NCBI GenBank assembly: GCA_029939595.1
Contig: JAOZSQ010000096.1
Span: 1-5,176, forward strand
From: EX4572-165 sp002254885
GTDB taxonomy: Archaea; Thermoplasmatota; E2; DHVEG-1
Direction of reading: 5' to 3'
Length of the DNA stretch: 5,176 nt
Positions 1-5,176 of this stretch are shown here, in pieces. Position 1 is the stretch's first letter, and each line of letters opens with the position of its first letter. The position numbers and the translations under genes are program-made. The notes under the pieces were generated by a model, which was given only the letters and a program-made list of their open reading frames with translations, ran no database searches and had not been told where the DNA came from.

Positions 1-705
1 TTTCATTGTTTTAATTGTGTTTTCCACCTGACTTATAAGAGGTGAGTACGTACATAAAGTGCCCCCTGTTTCCAATGCATTCCAAGCATGTTTCACAGCA
101 TCCCAAGGATTTGGAATGTCTAGAATGATAGCATGTAGATTTGTTTCATCGATAGCTTTTGTTACATCTTTTTCTTTGATTGTTACAAAATCATGTAATT
201 TTGCATTATCTATGTTTTTTTGTGCATGATTGATGAAATCACTTCTGAGATCATACGATATCACCATACCATCCGGCTGTATCATTGATGCAAGTATCGT
301 TGTAAGTCCACCAGATCCGACACCTGCCTCTAGGATTGTTTTTCCAGGGGTAATATCACAATGAAGAATTATATGGGCTGCATCCTTTGGAATGATGATT
401 TGTGCTTTTCTTTTTAATGCTTTAAATTTATCCATAAGTGTTGGCTTTAATAAATAAAATTCTTTTGTATTAACTGTGAATATACTTCCATATTCTTTTC
501 CAATGAGATCACTTGGATTTAAAACTCCGACTCCTTTGAAATGATCGGTTTTATGCTTTGTATCAATCAAATAGATATAATTATTTTTATCAATAAGGCT
601 GACAAGAGCTCCTTTTTCAATGGTTTCTTTTATGGTATCAAACCCCTTTGCATATCTATTAGTGACCCAAAACTTATTTGCTCTAAACTTAGTTGATCTT
701 CCCAT
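1..705 (-). CDS. trmI: tRNA (adenine-57/58-N1)-methyltransferase, TrmI-like, 3' end cut by window edge
   Basis: S-adenosylmethionine-dependent enzyme predicted to form m1A in the tRNA T-loop (position 58, and also 57 in the studied Pyrococcus enzyme). Numbering from the ATG at 705, 235 codons are open to the window edge. The small N-terminal beta domain spans about residues 29-90 (IEKGALVSLID, then the HFKGVGVLNPSDLIG segment, which parallels the archaeal TrmI N-domain). It is followed by the conserved KAQIIIPKDAA block (100-110), SAM motif I EAGVGSGGLT (126-135), an acidic residue ending beta2 (D152 in SYDLR) and the catalytic-region motif DIPNP (196-200). From memory of archaeal TrmI proteins of about 250 residues, some 45-55 C-terminal residues lie outside the window. 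The start is uncertain. The ATG at 705 is the only standard start that keeps the N-domain, but it overlaps RaSEA by 76 nt and adds about 28 residues that other TrmI proteins lack. The next in-frame ATG, at 435, would delete the N-domain. Family identity is secure; which adenine is methylated is inferred. Confidence 0.9.
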   Translation of the reverse strand, partial: MGRSTKFRANKFWVTNRYAKGFDTIKETIEKGALVSLIDKNNYIYLIDTKHKTDHFKGVGVLNPSDLIGKEYGSIFTVNTKEFYLLKPTLMDKFKALKRKAQIIIPKDAAHIILHCDITPGKTILEAGVGSGGLTTILASMIQPDGMVISYDLRSDFINHAQKNIDNAKLHDFVTIKEKDVTKAIDETNLHAIILDIPNPWDAVKHAWNALETGGTLCTYSPLISQVENTIKTMK

Positions 706-1676
706 TGTTTTTTACAGTTACATTCAATGTTATCTAGATCATTTGGGTTTTGTGAAAGAGAAAAATGACGAATTGTGTTTAAGGCTAGTTTATCACAGTT
801 TTTACAGTTATGTGCACCACGGATGCTTCCCCCTCCTGCAACATCACATTGTAACCGTTTTTTTGTAATACTTGACCCTTGTCTTAGGATTTCAATTACG
901 CTCCAAAGCCAAGGTGGTCGATAATATCTTCTGTTCCAAAGATATTGTACAAGCGTTCCTTTTTGAACATTAGTTGGATTCAGTGAAATGGTATCAGTAA
1001 TATCTTTAACCTGTTCAATTGTGTTAATACAATCTTTAATGGCTTGTTGTTCACTAAGAAACGGTGGTTTTACAAGCACATATGTTTTTATGAGATGATT
1101 ATATGATTTGAGAAGTTTAGATGAATCTTTATATTCTTGAAAGGTGAATCCTTTATTGACATGTTTTTCTCGTATGTCGTCGTTAGATGATTCAAGACCA
1201 ATTCCAACCTCAAGAAGCATAGTTGAAAGAGAAACTGCTAATTCATCAAGAATCTCTTTTTTAATGTATTCCGGCCGGGATTCAACAGCAGTTTTTTTAG
1301 TTTTATCAGATAAATCAGTGAATATTTTATCTCTAACATTTTTACTGATCTCATTGGTATCAAAAAAACTTCCAGATGTGAAAATTTTTACAACAGGTTC
1401 ATCCCTATATGATTGCATTGCGGTATTAAACTGGGAAAGAAGATCATCATCAGAGATATCGACAAAAGCACTATCATTGAAATAGCCACACATGCTACAT
1501 CCGGATTCTGATGCCCAGGAGCAACCTTTTGTTTTCAGTATGATTACAAAAGCATTAATGATTTCATCATTGAATCGGTCAGGTTCTGACCAAAAGGCAA
1601 CAGGTTTGTCAAGTCTCCCGACCCTTGGTTTTCTCTTTTGTTTTAGCTCTTCGCAGAGTGAAGCAATTGTATTCAT
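630..1676 (-). CDS. raSEA: Archaeosine biosynthesis radical SAM protein RaSEA
   Basis: Radical SAM lyase for archaeosine (G+) at position 15 of the tRNA D-loop. In the known pathway ArcTGT inserts preQ0, ArcS attaches lysine to its nitrile, and RaSEA cleaves the adduct to give the formamidine of G+. The 348-residue protein shows the N-terminal KPVAFWSEPDRF stretch (24-35) and an Elp3-like 4Fe-4S motif with C52, C60 and C63 (Cx7Cx2C in GCSWASESGCSMCGYF). It also has the radical SAM barrel strand KIFTSGSFFD (97-106), VESRPEYI (131-138), the EVGIGLESS strand (156-164) and LVKPPFLSE (201-209). A C-terminal cysteine set (C291, C294, C319, C321) could bind metal. It begins 3 nt after the stop of the membrane-protein gene with no visible Shine-Dalgarno sequence, so it is probably co-transcribed. 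ArcS and ArcTGT are not in the window. Identity is based on family motifs read by eye; a more distant Elp3-like radical SAM protein is the only real alternative. Confidence 0.88.
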   Translation of the reverse strand: MNTIASLCEELKQKRKPRVGRLDKPVAFWSEPDRFNDEIINAFVIILKTKGCSWASESGCSMCGYFNDSAFVDISDDDLLSQFNTAMQSYRDEPVVKIFTSGSFFDTNEISKNVRDKIFTDLSDKTKKTAVESRPEYIKKEILDELAVSLSTMLLEVGIGLESSNDDIREKHVNKGFTFQEYKDSSKLLKSYNHLIKTYVLVKPPFLSEQQAIKDCINTIEQVKDITDTISLNPTNVQKGTLVQYLWNRRYYRPPWLWSVIEILRQGSSITKKRLQCDVAGGGSIRGAHNCKNCDKLALNTIRHFSLSQNPNDLDNIECNCKKQWEDQLSLEQISFGSLIDMQRGLIP

Positions 1677-1679
1677 AAT

Positions 1680-2822
1680 CTAACGGCGTTGATGTTTCTT
1701 TTTATATTTAAAGAATAATACTACTGCAATCAATGAAATAAGTGCAATAAACAATTCAAAACCAGGAACAGTAACAGTTATTGGTTGAGGAAGTGTTGGA
1801 ACAGGTGAATCAAGATCTCCTATCTCATTATCATCACTGACATTGAAATAATATTCTGTATTATCGACAATACTATTGTTAAATGCAATTGGAATGTTTT
1901 CAAAATAATGAATGACTTTTGCATATATTTTAACGGTCGGCTTAGTATTTTTTTCCCATCCTTTATATGATGCTGTTGTTGAATAATATTTATCATCTGC
2001 ATCCTTAGTTACATTAATTGTTTCACCATCAACTGTGTAATAAACCCAATCTGCATCTGCTTTTACATCAATTTTAATGTCTGTTGCATATGTAATAGAT
2101 GGACCAGGAAATATGCTTGCCCCTGGAGGCTCGGGTATTTTAATAACATCATTATCGTAGACAAATGTTCCATTGAATTGTGTTGTTTTACCCAGGTTAT
2201 CCTCTGTTTGAATTATATATGAAAACGTACCAAGATTGTTATCTGGATTAAGAAACTCATATTCAAAAATATTATTTTCAAGCTTTATCGTTTCCTCTAC
2301 GATTACGGATTCGTTGTAATTAAGTTTGAATTGAACTTCATTATTTTTAATGCCACTATTATCTACAACATGAGCCACAACATTCACAGTTCCACCGGTT
2401 TCCTGCATATCTGGAAGAGATACTGCATTAATCACAGGTGATTCTCCATCATAAAATGGTGGATTCACAAGTATGATAAGAATAAATAACCAGGTTAAAA
2501 AATAAACAGCATATGCTGCAAATTGTCCTTTTCTCTCAAGAACTGATTCATCAATATTAAATCGAGAAAATAGATACCTTAGCCATGATGCATTGAATAA
2601 TCCAAAGAGAAATACAAGAGTCCATTGAAATGGGCTATTTGTCAGTAAGACCCAAAAGCCAAAAGTAATAAATGCAATTATAAATCCAAAAATAAATGAT
2701 AGAAATGTCGCCCGCATTTTTTCTTTTTCTTTTGAAACGAAAGCTTTTTCATTAAATTTTGGAATTTTAAAATCAGCTTCCTCTACTTCTTCTTCATCTT
2801 TTTCCTTTCTTCGTTTGGCCAT
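1680..2822 (-). CDS. Membrane-anchored surface protein with beta-sandwich ectodomain and PGF-CTERM-like tail, function unknown
   Basis: I do not recognise a named family. The 380-residue protein starts with a highly charged cytoplasmic segment (1-36, MAKRRKEKDEEEVEEADFK and on). Three probable membrane helices follow at about 38-60, 66-85 and 101-119, which would place the next part outside the cell. Residues 127-223 look like an Ig-type beta domain (SPVINAVSLPD, VVDNSGIKNN, IQTEDNLGK, ending FVYDN). Residues 240-326 form a second beta-rich part (DIKIDVKADADWVYYTVDGE) reminiscent of chitobiase C-terminal-like surface domains. Several N-glycosylation sequons occur in the ectodomain (N170, N217, N270, N315, N327). 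A Pro-rich linker (SPVPTLPQP, 339-347) leads to VPGFE (352-356), a hydrophobic helix and a basic KYKKKHQRR end, which resembles the archaeosortase PGF-CTERM signal. The ATG coincides with the transcription start predicted from the upstream TATA box, so the mRNA is probably leaderless. The gene seems to lead an operon with two tRNA-modification enzymes, with no evident functional link. Confidence 0.85.
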   Translation of the reverse strand: MAKRRKEKDEEEVEEADFKIPKFNEKAFVSKEKEKMRATFLSFIFGFIIAFITFGFWVLLTNSPFQWTLVFLFGLFNASWLRYLFSRFNIDESVLERKGQFAAYAVYFLTWLFILIILVNPPFYDGESPVINAVSLPDMQETGGTVNVVAHVVDNSGIKNNEVQFKLNYNESVIVEETIKLENNIFEYEFLNPDNNLGTFSYIIQTEDNLGKTTQFNGTFVYDNDVIKIPEPPGASIFPGPSITYATDIKIDVKADADWVYYTVDGETINVTKDADDKYYSTTASYKGWEKNTKPTVKIYAKVIHYFENIPIAFNNSIVDNTEYYFNVSDDNEIGDLDSPVPTLPQPITVTVPGFELFIALISLIAVVLFFKYKKKHQRR

Positions 2823-2841
2823 TAAGCTGCCAGATACTTTT

Positions 2842-2854
2842 TTTATTTATAGGC
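2842..2854 (-). promoter_or_regulatory. TATA box for the membrane protein-RaSEA-TrmI operon, predicted leaderless
   Basis: Read on the minus strand the element is GCCTATAAATAAA, preceded by a purine-rich GAAAAG that could serve as the TFB recognition element. Its centre (about 2847-2848) is about 26 nt upstream of the A of the start codon at 2822. Archaeal transcription usually starts 25-28 nt after the TATA centre, so the transcript should begin at or within a base or two of the AUG. No Shine-Dalgarno sequence precedes this AUG, which fits a leaderless mRNA. Inferred from spacing only. Confidence 0.6.
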
Positions 2855-2883
2855 TTTTCTCATTATCGTTGATAAAATCATTC

Positions 2884-2918
2884 AAAAACTATGAAAACTG
2901 GATGAAAAGGAAATGAAT
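2884..2918 (-). terminator. U-rich termination region after pcc1
   Basis: Downstream of the pcc1 stop, the minus-strand transcript passes through an AT-rich purine stretch and then a pyrimidine-rich run containing several U-tracts (UUUCC, CUUUUC, GUUUUC, GUUUUUG). Archaeal RNA polymerase terminates at such consecutive U-tracts without needing a hairpin, and I see no strong stem here. Its position, between a stop codon and a new TATA box, suits a transcription unit boundary. The same bases also form the 11-bp-spaced repeat listed separately, so another role is possible. Confidence 0.4.
2891..2917. repeat. Three ATGAA motifs at exact 11-bp spacing
   Basis: On the plus strand, ATGAA occurs at 2891, 2902 and 2913; the first two copies are ATGAAAA. 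The spacing is exactly 11 bp, about one helical turn, so the short A-tracts fall on one face of the DNA. The array lies about 40-75 bp upstream of the TATA box of the membrane-protein operon. It could be a regulator site, a curved DNA segment, or chance in AT-rich sequence. Confidence 0.4.
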
Positions 2919-2963
2919 TTTTTATATTGTTTTTGTTGTTTTTTCATTTCTTTAACGTTTGCC

Positions 2964-3233
2964 TTAGCTTTTCTTTTCATCACCTATATTTTTACTATTG
3001 GAATTGACAATATTTTCAGCAACGGAAACACAACTCAGATAATCATCGATGGTTTGTAGAAAAGAAGAGATAGATCTGTTTTCAATAACTGCATGTAACT
3101 CATTGTTTTGAATTATGGATTTCACAAAGATTCCGTCATCAATTTTTAGTGCTTGTTGAATATTTTTTGCAGTTTTTTCATTTTCATATGTTAACATGAT
3201 TTTTGATTTCACATGCATATTATTTTTCTCCAT
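2964..3233 (-). CDS. pcc1: KEOPS complex subunit Pcc1
   Basis: Small dimerising subunit of the KEOPS complex (Kae1, Bud32, Cgi121, Pcc1), which transfers threonylcarbamoyl to A37 of ANN-decoding tRNAs (t6A). Pcc1 dimers bridge two Kae1 subunits and contribute to tRNA binding. The 89-residue protein has the usual size and layout: a first strand (KSKIMLTYENEKTAKNI, 9-25), a helix-strand segment with ALKIDDG, and the diagnostic C-terminal helix SFLQTIDDYLSCVSVAENI (57-75), matching the family pattern S-x-L-R-T-x-x-D-x-x-x-x-L-x-V-A-E. A short polar tail rich in N, K and S follows. The ATG lies 4 nt after the RecJ-like stop, so the two genes are almost certainly co-transcribed; a weak AGGU at 3244-3247 is the only Shine-Dalgarno candidate. 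Kae1, Bud32 and Cgi121 are not in the window. An alternative internal start at M6 would change little. Confidence 0.9.
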   Translation of the reverse strand: MEKNNMHVKSKIMLTYENEKTAKNIQQALKIDDGIFVKSIIQNNELHAVIENRSISSFLQTIDDYLSCVSVAENIVNSNSKNIGDEKKS

Positions 3234-3237
3234 GTTA

Positions 3238-4581
3238 TTAAAGACCTAATTGTTTTGATAAAAGTACATCTGTTTCTTTAAGGAATTGTTCTTCTATATC
3301 TATTGGCAGGGTTGCTCCTGCTGCTATACTATGCCCTCCACCATTGCCTTGAAATTTTGTTGCAATGGCATTCATTGCCCCACCAAGATCCAATCCTTTT
3401 TTGACAAGATATTGATTTCCCCTGCCTGATATATGCAATTCATCTTGTTTTTTTGCAATTGAAAATAATGGTTTTTCCTTATCTAGAATGAAATTTGTTG
3501 CAATTCCTCCTATAACTCCACCTAACGATGTGTTATCTGTGTAAAAATATCTGTATGATTTTTTCTCTTTTACTCCCTTTTTTTCAATGTCGCATAAAGA
3601 TTCAAGGAGGTTTTGTTTGAATGTTTTCTCATGTTGTTTTGCCTTCTGGTAGCTTTTTTCATCTCCAAGGCAAAGTGAAAGGCCTATATCGCGATGCCCC
3701 CCTTTTCCACATGCATCAAGTAAATCTGCGAATTGCTCCATTTCTCCAAATGTATGCTTGGCATAATATCTAGTTCGAATCACTGTATCAAGAATATTTG
3801 ACTCGCATCCTTGTTTAATGAGACAGAGCATTAAATATGAATGTAATTGTTGTTTTTTATCTTTTGATAAAGCCGAATATTGCTCTTCTGAGTTTATTTT
3901 AAGCTTTTTTAGAAGACTATCGATTGATTCATGATTCCCTGAAATTCCTTTATAATAAGGTTCAACTGAATAATAAAGACTTTCAGAAATACTATGTTCA
4001 CTTAGTTTTAATCCAATATTCTCAGATACTGCATTATATTGTACAGCATCATCAATAAGTGTTCTATTATATCCTTTAAAACCACCAATGTATTGTTTAT
4101 CTCCTGTAGCTCCTGCAATTGCATAGCTTGCAAGGTCCTGGTTTTTTTTGTTTAATGCTTTTGCAACTGCATATGAAAGTGTCGCCCCACATGCTTCATA
4201 ATTTCCATTAATGCCACATTGATTTGCATTGATCTGTAAGATATTTTCCTTTGTTTTTTCTTTCTTTAATTGATGATGATCGATGATGATGATTTGTCCA
4301 TTTATCTCCTCTATCATTGAAAGTTGTCCGCTTCCCAAATCCGTAAAGATAATGTGGGTGTTTTCTTCATTTTTTAATGATTCAATACCCGTTGTAAATG
4401 GATTTCTCATAAGGGTTGCATGAAAATCAAATCCTTCTCTATATAGAGCTTTACAAATAATTGTTGCAGCAGTAATTCCATCTGCATCATAATGGGAGAT
4501 CACACGAAATCTCGTATTTGAATCTGCTTTTTTTATTTTGATTGCTGCTTGTTTTGCTAAAGTGTAAACATCTAGTGGCAT
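3238..4581 (-). CDS. RecJ-like single-strand-specific exonuclease (archaeal GAN/HAN-type DHH-DHHA1 phosphoesterase)
   Basis: Predicted Mn2+/Mg2+-dependent exonuclease of the DHH superfamily. Archaeal members are RecJ/Cdc45 relatives: GAN binds GINS in the replisome and degrades DNA 5' to 3', while HAN partners Hel308 and works 3' to 5' on RNA or DNA. The 447 residues carry motif I SHYDADG (29-35), motif II TDLGSG (80-85), the signature DHH (101-103) and motif IV GATGDKQ (158-163, with D161). The C-terminal DHHA1 domain has SGRG (385-388) and the nucleic-acid-binding GNGGGH (412-417). All catalytic metal ligands appear intact, so an active nuclease is expected rather than a Cdc45-like scaffold. 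Length and the S15-RecJ-Pcc1 neighbourhood are typical of euryarchaeal homologues. The start at 4581 has no Shine-Dalgarno sequence. Whether it is GAN or HAN cannot be decided by eye; the ribosomal S15 linkage slightly favours GAN. Confidence 0.9.
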   Translation of the reverse strand: MPLDVYTLAKQAAIKIKKADSNTRFRVISHYDADGITAATIICKALYREGFDFHATLMRNPFTTGIESLKNEENTHIIFTDLGSGQLSMIEEINGQIIIIDHHQLKKEKTKENILQINANQCGINGNYEACGATLSYAVAKALNKKNQDLASYAIAGATGDKQYIGGFKGYNRTLIDDAVQYNAVSENIGLKLSEHSISESLYYSVEPYYKGISGNHESIDSLLKKLKINSEEQYSALSKDKKQQLHSYLMLCLIKQGCESNILDTVIRTRYYAKHTFGEMEQFADLLDACGKGGHRDIGLSLCLGDEKSYQKAKQHEKTFKQNLLESLCDIEKKGVKEKKSYRYFYTDNTSLGGVIGGIATNFILDKEKPLFSIAKKQDELHISGRGNQYLVKKGLDLGGAMNAIATKFQGNGGGHSIAAGATLPIDIEEQFLKETDVLLSKQLGL

Positions 4582-4620
4582 AATTATATCTTAATAATAT
4601 GCTAAACACTAAAAAGGTAT

Positions 4621-4630
4621 GGTATAAAAT
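4621..4630 (-). promoter_or_regulatory. Possible TATA box for recJ-like/pcc1
   Basis: Minus-strand ATTTTATACC sits between the S15 U-tract and the RecJ-like start codon. With its centre near 4626, transcription would begin near 4599, giving a leader of roughly 18 nt without a Shine-Dalgarno sequence. The intergenic DNA is almost entirely A and T, so a TATA-like match is easily found by chance. The alternative is readthrough from rpsO. Confidence 0.3.
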
Positions 4631-4666
4631 AAAAAAAAAACTGTTATTTTAATCAAATAACAATTT
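4631..4666 (-). terminator. Hairpin plus U-tract at the rpsO 3' end, stem includes the stop codon
   Basis: On the plus strand TGTTATTT (4642-4649) and AAATAACA (4655-4662) are perfect inverted repeats around a 5-base loop (4650-4654). In the minus-strand RNA the stem extends through one G-U pair (4641 with 4663) and three A-U pairs (4638-4640 with 4664-4666), giving about 12 pairs, and is followed at once by a run of ten U (4631-4640) continuing UAUUUUAU. The stem begins within the last codons of rpsO and its stop codon lies across the loop and distal arm. A second run of six U follows near 4611-4616. It resembles an intrinsic terminator, although the stem is AT-rich and weak; in archaea the U-tract alone may be sufficient. 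Confidence 0.5.
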
Positions 4667-5107
4667 AGCCTGTTTTGGACTATATTTCCAATCAATTGGA
4701 AGAATATCTTTTCTTTTGTAATATTTTCCAAGTCTTCGAACTTTTGACTCTGTAAGTTGAAGATTTCTTTTATTCATAACATCCTTTTTATTAATTTCAA
4801 GATGAGTACGAATCTTTAATGATTTTCTGATAAGATTTTTTAGATCTTCAGGTACTTCTGAATTCAGTTTATTATCATTAAGAATCTTTGAAATCTTTTT
4901 ACCTGTTGCAATCTTTACATCAGGAACTGCAAACTGATCTCTAAGAATTATTCCAATTTGACTTGATGAATTTCCTTTTTTAACTAAATCAACAACATGA
5001 GACTCAACTTCTCGTGGTTTTAATGCGCTCCATTTTGGATGTTCAGAGCGTTCATAGTGTTTTGTTGAACCAGATTTCCCTTTTCGTCTTGCGTGCATTC
5101 GTGCCAT
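4649..5107 (-). CDS. rpsO: Small subunit ribosomal protein S15 (uS15), archaeal type
   Basis: Component of the 30S subunit that binds the central domain of 16S rRNA near the three-way junction and helps form a contact with the large subunit. The 152-residue length and N-terminal extension (MARMHARRKGKSGST, then HPKW at 23-26) are of the archaeal/eukaryotic type; bacterial S15 has about 89 residues. The extension continues through QIGIILRDQFAVPDVK (50-65) and GKKISKIL (69-76). The conserved S15 core lies at about 86-142, with H102, KKDV (107-110), KRNLQLTESKVRRLGKYYKR (113-132) and the terminal DWKY (139-142). The ATG at 5107 is supported by a Shine-Dalgarno sequence 9 nt upstream; a second Met at residue 4 would lose the conserved start. 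It is the first gene of the block and is followed by the RecJ-like gene after 67 nt. Confidence 0.97.
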   Translation of the reverse strand: MARMHARRKGKSGSTKHYERSEHPKWSALKPREVESHVVDLVKKGNSSSQIGIILRDQFAVPDVKIATGKKISKILNDNKLNSEVPEDLKNLIRKSLKIRTHLEINKKDVMNKRNLQLTESKVRRLGKYYKRKDILPIDWKYSPKQAKLLFD

Positions 5108-5116
5108 ATTGATTTT

Positions 5117-5122
5117 TCTCCT
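5117..5122 (-). promoter_or_regulatory. Shine-Dalgarno sequence of rpsO
   Basis: Minus-strand AGGAGA lies 9 nt upstream of the ATG at 5107. It is the only clear Shine-Dalgarno sequence before a gene start in this window and decides in favour of the first Met over the one at residue 4. Confidence 0.75.
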
Positions 5123-5161
5123 ATTGTGTTTGAAGAAAGTAAGGTGTGTATAGAATTATAG

Positions 5162-5169
5162 TATATAAA
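5162..5169 (-). promoter_or_regulatory. TATA box of rpsO
   Basis: The minus strand reads TTTATATA, an exact match to the classic archaeal TATA consensus. From its centre (5165-5166) transcription would begin near 5139, giving a leader of about 32 nt that contains the Shine-Dalgarno sequence. A second AT-rich element (TATAATTCTATA, 5149-5160) lies just downstream and would give a leader of about 20 nt instead. Upstream sequence is cut by the window edge. Confidence 0.6.
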
Positions 5170-5176
5170 TTATAAG

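Noticed and set aside
620..868. Plus-strand open frame of 82 codons
   Set aside because: It lies antisense across the raSEA 3' part and the trmI start, with no Shine-Dalgarno sequence, promoter or recognisable domain; it is a shadow of the real genes.
1144..1485. Plus-strand open frame of 113 codons
   Set aside because: It is fully antisense to the conserved radical SAM core of raSEA; the translation looks like a compositional shadow without a fold or motif.
1492..1683. Plus-strand open frame of 63 codons
   Set aside because: It is antisense to the RaSEA iron-sulfur region and N-terminus, and is explained by that coding sequence.
1820..2002. Minus-strand open frame of 60 codons inside the membrane-protein gene
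   Set aside because: It is out of frame within a longer gene with coherent domain structure; the translation is low-complexity (Q, I and M rich).
2823..2963. Possible small RNA (box C/D type) in the intergenic region
   Set aside because: No convincing pair of C (RUGAUGA) and D (CUGA) boxes on either strand; the TATA box and U-rich tract explain the region.
4271..4293. GATGAT-type simple repeat that is nearly self-complementary
   Set aside because: It encodes the run of isoleucines and the DHH motif of the nuclease (ATC/ATG-like codons repeated), so it is explained by coding constraint.

Overview
The window is a compact piece of an AT-rich archaeal genome. Every convincing gene lies on the minus strand, so transcription runs from high to low coordinates. 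Archaeal origin is clear from the gene content: an archaeal/eukaryotic-type ribosomal protein S15 with its N-terminal extension, an archaeal RecJ-like DHH nuclease, the KEOPS subunit Pcc1, the archaeosine radical SAM enzyme RaSEA and an archaeal TrmI-type tRNA methyltransferase. The promoters also look archaeal, with TATA elements, one of them at the spacing expected for a leaderless mRNA. A euryarchaeal or Thermoplasmata-like host is my guess from the S15 sequence and the PGF-type C-terminal anchor on the membrane protein. I cannot place it more precisely.

Layout in transcription order: (1) 5176-5108 is the promoter and Shine-Dalgarno region of rpsO. (2) 5107-4649 is ribosomal protein S15, ending in an AT-rich hairpin that includes its stop codon and runs into a long U-tract. 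(3) 4581-3238 is the RecJ-like DHH/DHHA1 phosphoesterase (GAN/HAN type), followed after 4 nt by (4) 3233-2964, Pcc1. (5) 2963-2823 is a 141-bp intergenic region with a U-rich terminator-like stretch, three 11-bp-spaced ATGAA motifs and a TATA box. (6) 2822-1680 is a membrane-anchored protein with a large outer-surface beta-rich region and a PGF-CTERM-like tail. (7) 1676-630 is RaSEA, starting 3 nt after the previous stop. (8) 705-1 (partial) is a TrmI-like tRNA m1A methyltransferase, which either overlaps the RaSEA 3' end by 76 nt or uses a non-standard start codon.

The functional theme is translation and tRNA modification. S15 is a ribosomal protein. Pcc1 belongs to the t6A37-forming KEOPS complex. 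RaSEA completes archaeosine at tRNA position 15. TrmI methylates A57/A58 in the T-loop. The S15-RecJ-Pcc1 linkage is a known archaeal arrangement that ties replication/repair and tRNA modification to a ribosomal gene. The least explained gene is the membrane protein, which appears to lead an operon with the two tRNA-modification enzymes. I see no mobile element, CRISPR array, tRNA or rRNA gene, and no stretch over 300 bp without a gene.
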